A stretch of 64,000 nt of DNA from Paenibacillus rhizophilus (GTDB taxonomy: Bacteria; Bacillota; Bacilli; Paenibacillales; Paenibacillaceae). The DNA lies in NCBI RefSeq assembly GCF_003854965.1, contig NZ_RQPI01000006.1, positions 1 through 64,000 on the forward strand, read 5' to 3'. The first letter of the stretch is position 1. Each line of letters starts with the position of its first letter. The notes beneath the pieces were generated by a model. It did no database searches and was not told where the DNA came from. It saw nothing but the letters and a program-made list of their open reading frames with translations. Made by a program: the position numbers and the translations under genes. Shown in pieces: positions 36,199 to 44,820 of this stretch.

Positions 36199-36210
36199 AA
36201 ATCTCGTTGC

Positions 36211-36282
36211 AGGACGGTAGCTCAGCGGGAGAGCACTATCTTGACAGGGTAGGGGTCATGGGTTCGATCCCCATCCGTCCTA
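36211..36282 (+). tRNA. tRNA-Val (anticodon GAC)
   Basis: A full cloverleaf: acceptor AGGACGG/CCGTCCT, D arm GCTC/GAGC, anticodon stem CTATC/GGTAG (one G-U) with loop TTGACAG giving GAC, T arm ATGGG-TTCGATC-CCCAT, and discriminator A. CCA is not encoded. It has its own promoter and terminator, so it is a solitary tRNA gene. Confidence 0.97.
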
Positions 36283-36296
36283 TACGATTCAGAGCG

Positions 36297-36326
36297 AAAA
36301 CCCCCTTATTTTATAAGGGGGTTTTT
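36297..36326 (+). terminator. Terminator of tRNA-Val
   Basis: CCCCCTTA/TAAGGGGG hairpin followed by TTTTTC. Confidence 0.92.
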
Positions 36327-36418
36327 CTTTTTGTCTGCTTTTAAAGGGGGAATTTAAAACGTCCAATTTCAGATTTGGGAACGGATTGGGAACGGAATTT
36401 TTAGAATTGTCCCTTACC

Positions 36419-36985
36419 TCATAGCTCGATCTTTTTAATTATTTTGGCCGGATTACCGCCGACAATTGTATTGTCCGGAACATCTTTGGTGACAACGGCT
36501 CCTGAAGCGATTACCGCATTATCGCCGATCGTAACGCCAGGGTTAATGACGGCTCTGCCGCCGATCCAGACATTGTTCCCAATCTTGACCGGCTTCCCAT
36601 ACTCCGGGCCGGCGATGCGCTCGAATGGATCGATCGGATGTGTCGCTGTATAGATGTGTACGCCCGGAGCCAAGAAACAGTTATCCCCGATTCGAACTTC
36701 GCAAACGTCCAGGATCGTACAATCGAAGTTGGCGTAGAAATTTTCTCCGACATGGATGTTATAGCCATAATCGCACCGAATGTTGGGTTCCATGCTCAAT
36801 TTTTCGCCCGTGGAACCAAACAGTTCTTTTAAAAGCTTCGTCCGGAGTTCCGTCTCGGTTTCGGTAGTCTGATTATATAGCCGCACTGTCTTTCGCGCAT
36901 ACTCATGTTCTTTCATCAGCTGTGCGTCGGAGGCATGATACAGTTCCCCATTCAGCATCTTTTCTTTTTCGGTTTTGATTGTCAT
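36419..36985 (-). CDS. Maltose/galactoside-type O-acetyltransferase (left-handed beta-helix)
   Basis: A 188-residue hexapeptide-repeat acetyltransferase of the Maa/LacA/NodL group. An N-terminal helical Mac domain ([22 protein letters not shown]) is followed by hexapeptide coils from about residue 70. The catalytic His is in TATHPIDP (about 114), and [26 protein letters not shown] lies near the acetyl-CoA site. It probably acetylates a sugar or thiogalactoside-like compound. The start at 36985 follows GGGAGGG; the longer frame has no signal. It lies 37 bases downstream of the ROK gene and is likely co-transcribed with it. Confidence 0.9.
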   Translation of the reverse strand: MTIKTEKEKMLNGELYHASDAQLMKEHEYARKTVRLYNQTTETETELRTKLLKELFGSTGEKLSMEPNIRCDYGYNIHVGENFYANFDCTILDVCEVRIGDNCFLAPGVHIYTATHPIDPFERIAGPEYGKPVKIGNNVWIGGRAVINPGVTIGDNAVIASGAVVTKDVPDNTIVGGNPAKIIKKIEL

Positions 36986-37022
36986 CGTAAGTTCCCTCCC
37001 TTTCCAATTCATATGGTGCCCT

Positions 37023-38063
37023 TTAACGCCGCTTTTCTACAAGCTGCAAAGAATAGGCCAAGCTTTCCAGTGTGAATGCAATCAAGCCGTTCATGTAATC
37101 CTCGTCCGGACGATCCAGAATGATCAGCTCAGGCATATGTTCCTCTGGAATCGTATCCAGGCAGCGTTTAAAGATCGGCACTAAATCTTCCGGCACGACT
37201 TGATCTCCGGTCAGGGCAATCGTCTCGGGATTAATAACAGCAGCCAGGGACATGATCGTGTGCGCCGCCAATGGGATGAACGTATCACGCTGATTGAGCC
37301 GTATGAATTGCTCCTCACGCGAGATGCCGAACGGCAGAAATGAGATTTCCCCGGCAAATTGGGTATTTCCTTTATGAATATGCCCGTTAATGATCATCCC
37401 CGCGCCCGGAAAGCTGCCCTTGATAAAGGTCGCGACGGCGATCGTTTTATCCTCATCGTAATTCTGATTTTTATAGAAACCGTAAACGGTCAGGTTCATA
37501 TCATTTTCCACTGTAACTTCAATTCCGTATTTCTCTTTAAGAAGTGCCTCCAGAGGAACATGGATCAATTCCTTAACATCGCAAATATTGATGACCCCTT
37601 GATGGACGAATCCCGGAATATCGATTCCAACCGCTTTGATCTGGTTATACTTTTCGATGAGCGTTCCGGTCAAGTGATCAATGGCTGCCGCGTCGAGGAC
37701 CTTCATCTCCATGTAACCGCCGTCCACACGTTCGCCAACGGAGTTGGCCACCGCATAAGTCAGGGAAAGCAGGCCGTCTCGCGTTTTGGCATAGATGCAT
37801 GCTATATATGAAAAATCGGCGTTATAGACAAACCGTCTTGCCGGGCGGCCGCCGCTTGATACTTCCAATTCAGTCTCTATAACCTCGCCGGTCTTAAGCA
37901 ATTCATTGAGAATATTTCCGCAGGTTGCGATACTTAGGCCGGTTGTCTGTGAAATCATGGATTTCGTTCCCTGCTTCATCGCTTTCAAAGCCTGCTTGAT
38001 AAGTTCCCGGTTGATCTCTTTTACCCGAATGGAGTTATTGGCAATCTGATTTATTTCCTTCAC
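37023..38063 (-). CDS. ROK family transcriptional regulator
   Basis: An N-terminal winged helix (about 10-65; [30 protein letters not shown]) joins a ROK sugar-kinase-like domain with [10 protein letters not shown] and a nucleotide-loop-like [19 protein letters not shown]. The zinc-binding CxCGxxGC signature and catalytic Asp loop of true kinases are degraded, so it should act only as a repressor sensing a sugar. The reading frame extends to 38126, but a palindrome at 38073-38095 overlaps that part and looks like an operator. The start is therefore placed at GTG 38063, which has an awkwardly close GGGAG; the exact start is unresolved. Confidence 0.85.
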   Translation of the reverse strand: MKEINQIANNSIRVKEINRELIKQALKAMKQGTKSMISQTTGLSIATCGNILNELLKTGEVIETELEVSSGGRPARRFVYNADFSYIACIYAKTRDGLLSLTYAVANSVGERVDGGYMEMKVLDAAAIDHLTGTLIEKYNQIKAVGIDIPGFVHQGVINICDVKELIHVPLEALLKEKYGIEVTVENDMNLTVYGFYKNQNYDEDKTIAVATFIKGSFPGAGMIINGHIHKGNTQFAGEISFLPFGISREEQFIRLNQRDTFIPLAAHTIMSLAAVINPETIALTGDQVVPEDLVPIFKRCLDTIPEEHMPELIILDRPDEDYMNGLIAFTLESLAYSLQLVEKRR

Positions 38064-38072
38064 CTCCCAAAA

Positions 38073-38095
38073 CTTTTGATAATAGTTATTAAAAG
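38073..38095. promoter_or_regulatory. Palindromic operator upstream of the ROK gene
   Basis: A 23-base inverted repeat of form CTTTT-N-ATAA-N3-TTAT-N-AAAAG lies 10 bases before the GTG start and just downstream of TATTAT/TATACT-like -10 sequences on the minus strand. Autoregulation by the ROK protein is the simplest reading. Confidence 0.55.
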
Positions 38096-38133
38096 TATAA
38101 TAATAAGTCCATCCAAACACAAACACTCCCTCT

Positions 38134-38177
38134 TTAAAAAACAGCCTCTCAAAACCCTGGCAAGGGCTCTAAGAGGC
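38134..38177 (-). terminator. Terminator of the DHA2 exporter gene
   Basis: CAGCCTCT/AGAGGCTG arms with an inner CCCT/AGGG pairing; on the minus strand six T follow. Confidence 0.85.
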
Positions 38178-38198
38178 TGCTAATTATGATTTATAATC

Positions 38199-39677
38199 TC
38201 AACCGTTCGCTTTCCTGTTCACAGTTGAGCTCTTAAGAATGTCGGCAGTCTTGCCGGTTCTCGGTTTTTTTATGAGAAAGGTTAACGGAATCGCAATGAT
38301 GCCAATTAATGTAGCGACTAGAAACACGTCCTGAACGCCCATCGCCATGCCTTGAGCCTTCAGCAGAAAAGAGCTCCCCCCTCCTTCGGCCAGCGCTTTG
38401 ATATGAGACGCGGATCTCGTAGCCAGCAAAGAGCTGAAGATCGCAATGGCCAGCGCTCCTGTGGCTTGACGCACCCAGTTCGTTACAGAAGAGGCATGGC
38501 CGGTATATTCCTTCGAGATGGCGGACATCCCCGCGTTGGTAACCGGCATAAAAGCAAGGGCAATCCCTACATAACGCAGCGTCATCCAAGAGGCTACATA
38601 GACGTGGGTTGCAGCCAGCGTAAGATGACCGAGCTGCCAAGTCGCTATTACCAGCAGCAGGATACCACTAAGAATAAGCCAGAACGGACCTACCTTGGTG
38701 TACAGCTTGCCGACCACCGGAGATAGAAACGCCATCGCCAGCGAGCCCGGAAGAAGAACCAGGGCCGTTAATAACGGAGTGGACTGCTGAATCTCCTGCA
38801 GAAAAATCGGAACCAAGAACGTTCCTGAATATAATGAGATGGTAATCGTGCAGTTAATGATCAAGCTGTACGTAAAACGCTTTTGCCGGAACACCTTCAG
38901 ATTGAGCAGCGGCTCCTTCAGGGATAGCTCTCTGCGGATGAAATAGGTCAATGCAGCCACCCCGATTAGCAGCAAGGATATCGTCTGCCACGAAGTCCAG
39001 CCCCAGGAATTGCCTTCACTGAAGGCTAGGATAATCAATGCGCTGCTTAGAATGACTGTTATGAAGCCGGGCAAATCAAATGTCTTGAGCCCGCTCGATT
39101 GACGGTGGTAGGGCAGGCATTTGAGCGCTGCCGTAATGGCAACGATTCCGATAGGCAGGTTGATGATAAATAGCGACTGCCAGCCGAAATATCCGGTAAG
39201 CCAGCCGCCAAGTGTGGGCCCGAATGCCGGGGCAAGCATGGATGAAAGACTCCATAAGCTCATGGCAAAAGCCTGCCGTTCCTTCTCAATGAACTGATAG
39301 ATCATCGTCATCGTTGTGGGAATGATCAGACCGCCGAACACTCCTTGCAGGATGCGAAAGGCGATCAAGGAATGAATGCTCCAGGCTATCGTGCATAGAC
39401 CGGAGAAGACAGTGAAGCCCGATAAGGCAAACACATACAGATATTTATAGCTCCACTTATCGCCAAAATAGCCGACGACCGGAGCGACAACCCCGGTTGC
39501 CAGCAGATAGCCGGTAATCATCCATTGAACAGAGCCAACCTCCGCATGAAAATCTTTCATAAACACCGGGAAAGCCACATTAATCGTTGTGGAGCTTAGG
39601 ATGGACATGAAATTGCCGAAAAAAATCGCTAAAATAATGAGCCAAAATGAAGAATTCCTGGCCGTTTGATTATTCAA
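38199..39677 (-). CDS. DHA2-type MFS multidrug exporter (EmrB/QacA family)
   Basis: A 492-residue, 14-segment drug:proton antiporter-type membrane protein. Motif A-like GYFGDKWSYKYLY follows segment 2, and motif C is visible as LAPAFGPTLGGWL in segment 5. The TTG start at 39677 follows GAGGAG by 8 bases. It is divergent from a MarR regulator with twin operators between them, so it is probably induced by a MarR ligand. Substrate unknown. Confidence 0.93.
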   Translation of the reverse strand: MNNQTARNSSFWLIILAIFFGNFMSILSSTTINVAFPVFMKDFHAEVGSVQWMITGYLLATGVVAPVVGYFGDKWSYKYLYVFALSGFTVFSGLCTIAWSIHSLIAFRILQGVFGGLIIPTTMTMIYQFIEKERQAFAMSLWSLSSMLAPAFGPTLGGWLTGYFGWQSLFIINLPIGIVAITAALKCLPYHRQSSGLKTFDLPGFITVILSSALIILAFSEGNSWGWTSWQTISLLLIGVAALTYFIRRELSLKEPLLNLKVFRQKRFTYSLIINCTITISLYSGTFLVPIFLQEIQQSTPLLTALVLLPGSLAMAFLSPVVGKLYTKVGPFWLILSGILLLVIATWQLGHLTLAATHVYVASWMTLRYVGIALAFMPVTNAGMSAISKEYTGHASSVTNWVRQATGALAIAIFSSLLATRSASHIKALAEGGGSSFLLKAQGMAMGVQDVFLVATLIGIIAIPLTFLIKKPRTGKTADILKSSTVNRKANG

Positions 39678-39731
39678 TGCTTTCTCTCCTCTATTCTGCA
39701 CCGAAACTAAAAATTAGATTTGTTTAAAATT

Positions 39732-39776
39732 TAGGTGTAGGATACAATTAATTAATATAGGTGTATTATACAACTA
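39732..39776. promoter_or_regulatory. Twin MarR-type operators
   Basis: Two copies of a 19-base pseudo-palindrome lie 26 bases apart: TAGGTGTAGGATACAATTA (39732-39750) and TAGGTGTATTATACAACTA (39758-39776). Each resembles TAGNTGTA-N3-TACANCTA. They sit between the divergent exporter and marR genes, closer to the exporter start. Confidence 0.7.
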
Positions 39777-39899
39777 ATTGGTTGAAAATCAAAATGATTT
39801 TTTCATGTTATTTTCATTGATAATTATGTAATTTCACTTGTGGCAGGTATTTTCACTTATAATATGGAGAAGAGTACAAAATAAAGGGCGGAATGTACA

Positions 39900-40316
39900 A
39901 TGGAAGATAAAAATTTGGATTTCATTAGTAATGAGATGTTGAAACTGATTCGCCGCGCCTCCCTGGACAAAAAGCATGGCGGTCTGGACCGTTCAAGCTA
40001 CACCCTGCTGTACCATTTGTCCAACCACGACAATGCTGGGGTTAAGGCGCTGGCGGAAGAATTCGGCCTGGACACCTCCACGATAAGCAGACAGGCAAGT
40101 GTGCTTGAACTCAAAGGATACATAGAGCGGGTGCCCGATCCGCAGGATGGAAGATCGAGCTATTTTCAGATCACCGAACTGGGCTTACAGAGGCTTGCCG
40201 AGGCGAGAAAAAAAAGATTGGACAGATACGAGCAAATATTTAATGAATGGTCGCCGCAGGAATGCCGGACTTTCGGTGAACTGCTGGCGAGACTTAACAC
40301 TAATCTTGCCAAATAA
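39900..40316 (+). CDS. MarR family transcriptional regulator
   Basis: A 138-residue winged-helix regulator: dimerisation helices at both ends, recognition helix in GVKALAEEFGLDTSTISRQASVLELKGYIER (about 48-78) and wing VPDPQDGRSSYFQITE. Probably represses the divergent DHA2 exporter. The ATG follows GGGCGG. No Cys is available for thiol sensing in the HTH dimer region, so a small-molecule ligand is likely. Confidence 0.93.
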   Translation: MEDKNLDFISNEMLKLIRRASLDKKHGGLDRSSYTLLYHLSNHDNAGVKALAEEFGLDTSTISRQASVLELKGYIERVPDPQDGRSSYFQITELGLQRLAEARKKRLDRYEQIFNEWSPQECRTFGELLARLNTNLAK

Positions 40317-40330
40317 CTCTACCGCTTCCA

Positions 40331-40567
40331 TTAAACCGCCTGCTCTTCCCATTCGGTTGAAGTTTCCTTTACTTTTCGTATGTATTTTAACCTTTCCCGC
40401 TTAAGAAGCGGGTAATCGTACAGATGACCTTCGTAGACCGTCTCGAATGCAGGATGGTGAAGGAAATCGTTAGGCGTCACCAGCGTCGAGGGTCGATCCC
40501 ATAAGGAAAGGCCGCTTTTACGCAGCGCTTCGGATACAAACTGGGAGCAAAAATAAGCATTTTTCAT
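40331..40567 (-). pseudogene. C-terminal fragment of a YiiX/NlpC-P60-like peptidase
   Basis: A 78-codon frame beginning NAYFCSQFVSEALRKSGL, the active-site Cys helix found in the permuted papain-like (C92, YiiX/YebB) and related amidase families, followed by a normal-looking C-terminus. The catalytic Cys helix normally comes at residue 100 or later, after an N-terminal His-containing portion, which is absent here. No ribosome binding site precedes the ATG. It is read as a 5'-truncated remnant; a very short functional protein cannot be excluded. Confidence 0.5.
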
Positions 40568-40676
40568 CTCAATGTCAAGGTGCTTTGGTCGTGGTCACTC
40601 TTTGGCCAACGGCTGGGAATACACGGCTAATGGCAAAGGAAAATCAATAAGGGGAGTCACGATAAGGGAAATTGGC

Positions 40677-40703
40677 CGAAAAAAACGCCCGCATAGCGGG
40701 CGC
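40677..40703 (-). terminator. Terminator of the 173-aa hypothetical gene
   Basis: CGCCCGC/GCGGGCG hairpin; on the minus strand seven or more T follow. Confidence 0.85.
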
Positions 40704-40728
40704 AAAATAGGGAGCTTGTATGTAGTGT

Positions 40729-41250
40729 TTATCCCTCGAACCTCACAAACTCATCGGCATTTGCCCGGATATGAGCGGCGATTGCCTTAAGACTTTCCGG
40801 AGAAATCTGCTGAAACTGCCGGTACAGCCGCTTTACCTCGGCGTTCAATTCTATATCATGATCAAGGTCCGTAATTACGGCATCCGTCCACTCCAAGCCG
40901 AGCCTGCGGTTTCTAGTCTCCAGTATTTCTTTCGTTTCTTCCAGCAATCGGAGCATCCCCGTATCGCCAAAAAAGCTTAATCCGTTCATCACTCCCGACC
41001 ACATGTCCGGATTTTGCAGCAGATGGGAGATCCAGCCGTAATATTCCATGTCCGAGTTCTTCGCATGACCGTAAAAGACTTTGAACATGCATAGCGCCCG
41101 CTGTCCCTCAGAAAGTTCGGATATTACCTTGGCCTTCACCGACATATCCTTCGCGCGGATTTGGTTGAAGGTCGTCTCCATGCATGCCCAGCCCAATCTT
41201 TCATCTTCCAGCGAATCGAATTCACGCTTGTTCATTACCGCTAATGCCAT
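40729..41250 (-). CDS. Conserved hypothetical protein
   Basis: A 173-residue soluble helical protein starting at ATG 41250 behind AAAGGAGGG. Segments such as FKVFYGHAKNSDMEYYGWISHLL suggest the DMP19/DUF4375-like all-helical fold (proteins with a similar central block), but the match is weak. No catalytic motif. It lies just downstream of the GH66 gene in the same direction, separated by 55 bases. Confidence 0.7.
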   Translation of the reverse strand: MALAVMNKREFDSLEDERLGWACMETTFNQIRAKDMSVKAKVISELSEGQRALCMFKVFYGHAKNSDMEYYGWISHLLQNPDMWSGVMNGLSFFGDTGMLRLLEETKEILETRNRRLGLEWTDAVITDLDHDIELNAEVKRLYRQFQQISPESLKAIAAHIRANADEFVRFEG

Positions 41251-41305
41251 ATTATCCCTCCTTTCCATATAATACCACAATTTCGACCTTATCTGCTGCG
41301 CCCGG

Positions 41306-43009
41306 TCAATGCCCAATCACCAGCATGCTCCATTGATACACGCTGGGCACGGTAACGGAAAGCGTATATCCCCGTTCACTTTCTTCAATGGAATATTCCA
41401 GATCCTTCGGTCTGCCCATGTCAATATCAGGGCTGGCCGTAAATACGGAACGAACCGGCTCGCTGACTTGAACGCGGACGCTCAGATTTTTCACCTCGAC
41501 CGGCCGGTTCTTTCCTTCGTTCCAATAATCCTCGGCGTTATTCGTCAGATTGATGAATTGAATCAATTTCATCTTTTCGTTCTCCCGGACCACGGTCCAG
41601 ACTTTGCCGGCTTCGCCATACGTGGAATAAGGCGCGCCACCGAATACGTACTCCAGATTGTCTCCCTCCACATGCGTCATCGAGACGTCGCGCAAAGACG
41701 GATCATACAGCAAATGAACGTAGCGGACCATAAAATCGTAATAATTCCGGATTTCCCGCATGAAGGCATCGCCCGCCACCGAATAATCGACGTAATACCC
41801 CTGGGTCAGCACTCCGTTGTTCTCTCCTAGCAGCAAATGGTAAGCCCCGTGCGAGAAAATCACCGCCGACAGCAGCAGCGCAGCGGCATGTGCTCTATCA
41901 ATGGATTCCAGAGGCTCCAGCCGGAAAGGCTTTAAATAGGCGGCGAGAATGACCGGCTTTCCATGACCGAATTGCTGCGCCCAGGCAATAATCTGCTGAA
42001 TATGATGGTATTTTTCATAAGGATTCCATACCTCGATATATACGGCATCCTGAGCGGCTGCCGCCACCGTATCGACCGGCCAATTGCCTACATTGTTGAA
42101 GATCAGGCCGATATCCTCTTTGGTCTTGTTCAGCTCCTTGCGGGTGTTCTCGATCAGAACGGGGAATTGCTTCTCCAGGCGCTCCACCTTTTCCACGCCG
42201 CCAAGTCTTGAAATGCCCGTCTTTGGATAACCGTACGTATCCATATGAATCCCGTCGAAATCGACCTGCTCGATCGCCTTTTTGTATTCTCCAATGATGT
42301 GGCGATGCCAGGGCGACTCCTCGCTGATGTTCATAATAGTAAAAATATCGATGAAATCGACGGCTTTTCGGTTCCCGTAATACAGCGCCCAATCCGGATG
42401 CTCCCGGTAAAAATCTTTGCTGGCGGCGTAAATCGCTCCATAGGCCATGGCCTTCATCCCGTAGGAGTGGCAGAGCGCGATTTTTTCCTTTACCACCCTA
42501 AGGCTGAGCTCTCTGCCCATCAAATCCCTGAAGGTCTCTTCAGGTGGAACCAGTTCGTCGTGGCGGTACATCCAGTCGTAAAATTGCACCAGATTAATAT
42601 GCAGCTTATTCAGGCTCTCTACATCCTTCGCATCCCCCTGCTCACGCGAATGAAAATCGCTCAAAAAACCGTATCTCGGCGACTGCCGCCAGCTCGAAAC
42701 GACATCAAAGGCGGTCGAAAAGCGCACAGGCTCCGCCTCGTCCTGCGTAAGCAGCAAGTCCACGCCATATCCGCGAAAAGCTTCATCGAGTGGACCAAAA
42801 GCCAGGAGATGTGTTGAAACCGTTGACGGACCCACTACTATATCATAGGCTTGGCTGTCCAACACGCTGTTCTCGCATACAATCTCCGCTGTTAGATGAA
42901 TCCGAACTTCATGCTCCAGCGGATTATTCAGTTCGACCTCAATGCATACCGGTTCTCCGGTTATATATTGGGCCTTGTTTGGATAGGCGTCTTTAATTGT
43001 TGGAAACAT
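41306..43009 (-). CDS. GH66 family glycosidase (dextranase / cycloisomaltooligosaccharide-type), intracellular
   Basis: A 567-residue GH66 protein acting on alpha-1,6-glucans or their cyclic forms. An N-terminal beta domain (1-105) is followed by a TIM barrel: RYGFLSDF, NLVQFYDWMYRH, MKAMAYGAIYA, the nucleophile Asp257 in FDGIHMDTYG, and the acid/base Glu326 in VYIEVWNP. A C-terminal beta domain ends at 567. There is no signal peptide, unlike secreted dextranases and CITases, so it should degrade imported oligosaccharides. The start at 43009 lies 5 bases after the upstream permease's stop. Last gene of the transport operon. Confidence 0.9.
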   Translation of the reverse strand: MFPTIKDAYPNKAQYITGEPVCIEVELNNPLEHEVRIHLTAEIVCENSVLDSQAYDIVVGPSTVSTHLLAFGPLDEAFRGYGVDLLLTQDEAEPVRFSTAFDVVSSWRQSPRYGFLSDFHSREQGDAKDVESLNKLHINLVQFYDWMYRHDELVPPEETFRDLMGRELSLRVVKEKIALCHSYGMKAMAYGAIYAASKDFYREHPDWALYYGNRKAVDFIDIFTIMNISEESPWHRHIIGEYKKAIEQVDFDGIHMDTYGYPKTGISRLGGVEKVERLEKQFPVLIENTRKELNKTKEDIGLIFNNVGNWPVDTVAAAAQDAVYIEVWNPYEKYHHIQQIIAWAQQFGHGKPVILAAYLKPFRLEPLESIDRAHAAALLLSAVIFSHGAYHLLLGENNGVLTQGYYVDYSVAGDAFMREIRNYYDFMVRYVHLLYDPSLRDVSMTHVEGDNLEYVFGGAPYSTYGEAGKVWTVVRENEKMKLIQFINLTNNAEDYWNEGKNRPVEVKNLSVRVQVSEPVRSVFTASPDIDMGRPKDLEYSIEESERGYTLSVTVPSVYQWSMLVIGH

Positions 43010-43014
43010 ACGGT

Positions 43015-43836
43015 TCATCCTTTCACCGCTCCGGCGGTTATCCCTTTGACGAAATACTTTTGGAAGATCAAGAAAGCAACGACAGCGGGCGCAAGCCCGA
43101 TCACGGCGGCGGCTGCCATCAGATTCCACTGCGCTCCGTACTGCTGAAAGAACATGGACACGGCAAGCGGGATCGTCCTCATGTCTTGGCCCTGCAGGAA
43201 AAATACGGCTTGGCCGTAATTATTCCAAATCGCCAGCCCTTGCAAAATGACGACCGCCGCCGTTACCGGACGCAGAAAATGAAACGTGACTCTCCAAAAG
43301 GACGTAAACGGCGTGCAGCCGTCAATAATGGCGGACTCCTCAATTTCCCGGGGAAGCACTTTAATGAAGCCGGCATACAGGAATACGGAAAAGGGAATGC
43401 CGTTCGATGCCATGAGCAGGATCATAGCCCAATGCGTATTGATGCCGCCGATCGATTTCATAAGCGTATAAAGAGGCACGGTAATAATAATCGCCGGAAT
43501 CATCATGCAGATCAGCAGCAGGTTGAACACCGATTGATGAAATTTGTTGCTGTACCTTGCAATGGCGTAGCCCGCGGAGCTTGCCGCAAGAATAATCAGG
43601 ATCGCACCGCCTATAGTGATAATCAGGGAGTTCACTGTGGCGAGTCCCATCTTGGACGTTGCCCACGCTTCCAAGAAATTGGAAAAATTGAAATCGGGCA
43701 GCAGCGACAGACCGTTAAACAAAGTGCGGGATGGCTTGTTCAGCGCCAAGTACAGCAGGATGTAAAAAGGGATTAAGGACAGCAGCGACATGCCAGCTAC
43801 CAAGGCGTATTTACCGAATGTTCGAGTATTTTTCAT
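43015..43836 (-). CDS. Carbohydrate ABC transporter permease (MalG-like)
   Basis: A 273-residue inner-membrane component with six predicted helices and the EAA loop ESAIIDGCTPFTSFWRVTFHFLRP that docks the ATPase. The start at 43836 follows GAGGG. It pairs with the MalF-like permease encoded 11 bases upstream. No cognate ATPase is in the operon, so a shared MsmX/MsmK-type ATPase is expected elsewhere. Confidence 0.93.
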   Translation of the reverse strand: MKNTRTFGKYALVAGMSLLSLIPFYILLYLALNKPSRTLFNGLSLLPDFNFSNFLEAWATSKMGLATVNSLIITIGGAILIILAASSAGYAIARYSNKFHQSVFNLLLICMMIPAIIITVPLYTLMKSIGGINTHWAMILLMASNGIPFSVFLYAGFIKVLPREIEESAIIDGCTPFTSFWRVTFHFLRPVTAAVVILQGLAIWNNYGQAVFFLQGQDMRTIPLAVSMFFQQYGAQWNLMAAAAVIGLAPAVVAFLIFQKYFVKGITAGAVKG

Positions 43837-43847
43837 AGCGGCGGCCC

Positions 43848-44729
43848 TCACATTTCAAACTCTTTCTTATTGATATATCTCATAAAGATGAAGACGGGAA
43901 TAATAATCATGGCGAACAGAACCATCGCTACCGCTGTCGAATAGCCGGTAAAGCTTCCGTACAGCATGCGAAGAATATAGATGCTCAGCGATTCCGTGCT
44001 ATAGCCCGGCCCTCCGTCCGTCAGCGCCATGATGACTTCGAAGACGGACAGGGACCCGATAATATTGGTCACGACATTGATTTTAATCGACTGAACGACC
44101 ATCGGAATCGTAATGTACCAGAGTGATTTCATATACCCGGCGCCATCGATTTCGCAGGCCTCGTACAGCTCTTTCGGAATGGACTGAAGACCCGCCAGGT
44201 AAATAATCATCGTCATCCCCACGAACTGCCACACATTGATGAACACCAGCACGATGAGCGCGGAATGTGCATTGCCCAGCCAGTCGCTCCCCCCCGTGCC
44301 CAGATGCAGATTTTCCAGCAAATGATAGAGAAAGCCCCGGTCCGGCTGCAGGATAAAATACCAGACATACCCCATAATCAGCGGACTGATGACTGCCGGC
44401 AAATAGACAACCGCACGCACAAAGCCTTTTCCTTTAAACGGACGATCCAGAATCAACGCATACAAGAAGCCGAATAAATTAAGCAAGGGAGCGCTTCCAA
44501 TCGCAAAGAAGACCGTATTGTACACATCTTTTTTCGCCCGGGCATCATGGAAAAAGTCGACAAAGTTCTGCAGTCCGATAAAACGCGGAGCCGACATACC
44601 GTTGGAATCCGTCAGGCTGATCCCGATTCCCTGCGCCAGCGGATAAATAAAGAACAGTCCAAACAACAGGATGGCCGGCAATGCCATAAAAAGATGCAGG
44701 TTATTCCATAACTTACGCAGTATAATCAT
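43848..44729 (-). CDS. Carbohydrate ABC transporter permease (MalF-like)
   Basis: A 293-residue permease with six helices and the EAA loop LYEACEIDGAGYMKSLWYITIP. ALTDGGPGYSTESLSIYI is the typical CUT1 segment after helix 5. The ATG at 44729 follows GGAGAG; the frame upstream of it runs through an intergenic hairpin and is not coding. Confidence 0.93.
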   Translation of the reverse strand: MIILRKLWNNLHLFMALPAILLFGLFFIYPLAQGIGISLTDSNGMSAPRFIGLQNFVDFFHDARAKKDVYNTVFFAIGSAPLLNLFGFLYALILDRPFKGKGFVRAVVYLPAVISPLIMGYVWYFILQPDRGFLYHLLENLHLGTGGSDWLGNAHSALIVLVFINVWQFVGMTMIIYLAGLQSIPKELYEACEIDGAGYMKSLWYITIPMVVQSIKINVVTNIIGSLSVFEVIMALTDGGPGYSTESLSIYILRMLYGSFTGYSTAVAMVLFAMIIIPVFIFMRYINKKEFEM

Positions 44730-44750
44730 CCTATTTCTCTCCAATCCATT

Positions 44751-44799
44751 GCCGGGGCCCGGCTTATGTCTTGCGCTTTTGCGGCTTCCGGGTCCCGGC
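44751..44799 (-). terminator. Intercistronic hairpin between SBP and permease genes
   Basis: GCCGGGGCCCGG (44751-44762) pairs with CCGGGTCCCGGC (44788-44799), 12 base pairs with one G-T wobble, loop 25. There is no T-run, so it is probably an mRNA-stabilising or partial-attenuation structure that raises binding-protein levels relative to permeases. Confidence 0.65.
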
Positions 44800-44820
44800 G
44801 TTATCAAACGTTTTATCCCT

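Noticed and set aside
38064..38126. N-terminal extension of the ROK regulator
   Set aside because: The stretch contains a near-perfect palindrome and promoter-like sequence and reads as a Tyr/Phe-rich non-family peptide.
39700..39900. AT-rich repeats considered as a CRISPR-like or phage attachment structure
   Set aside because: Only two copies 26 bases apart with dyad symmetry between divergent genes, which fits MarR operators.
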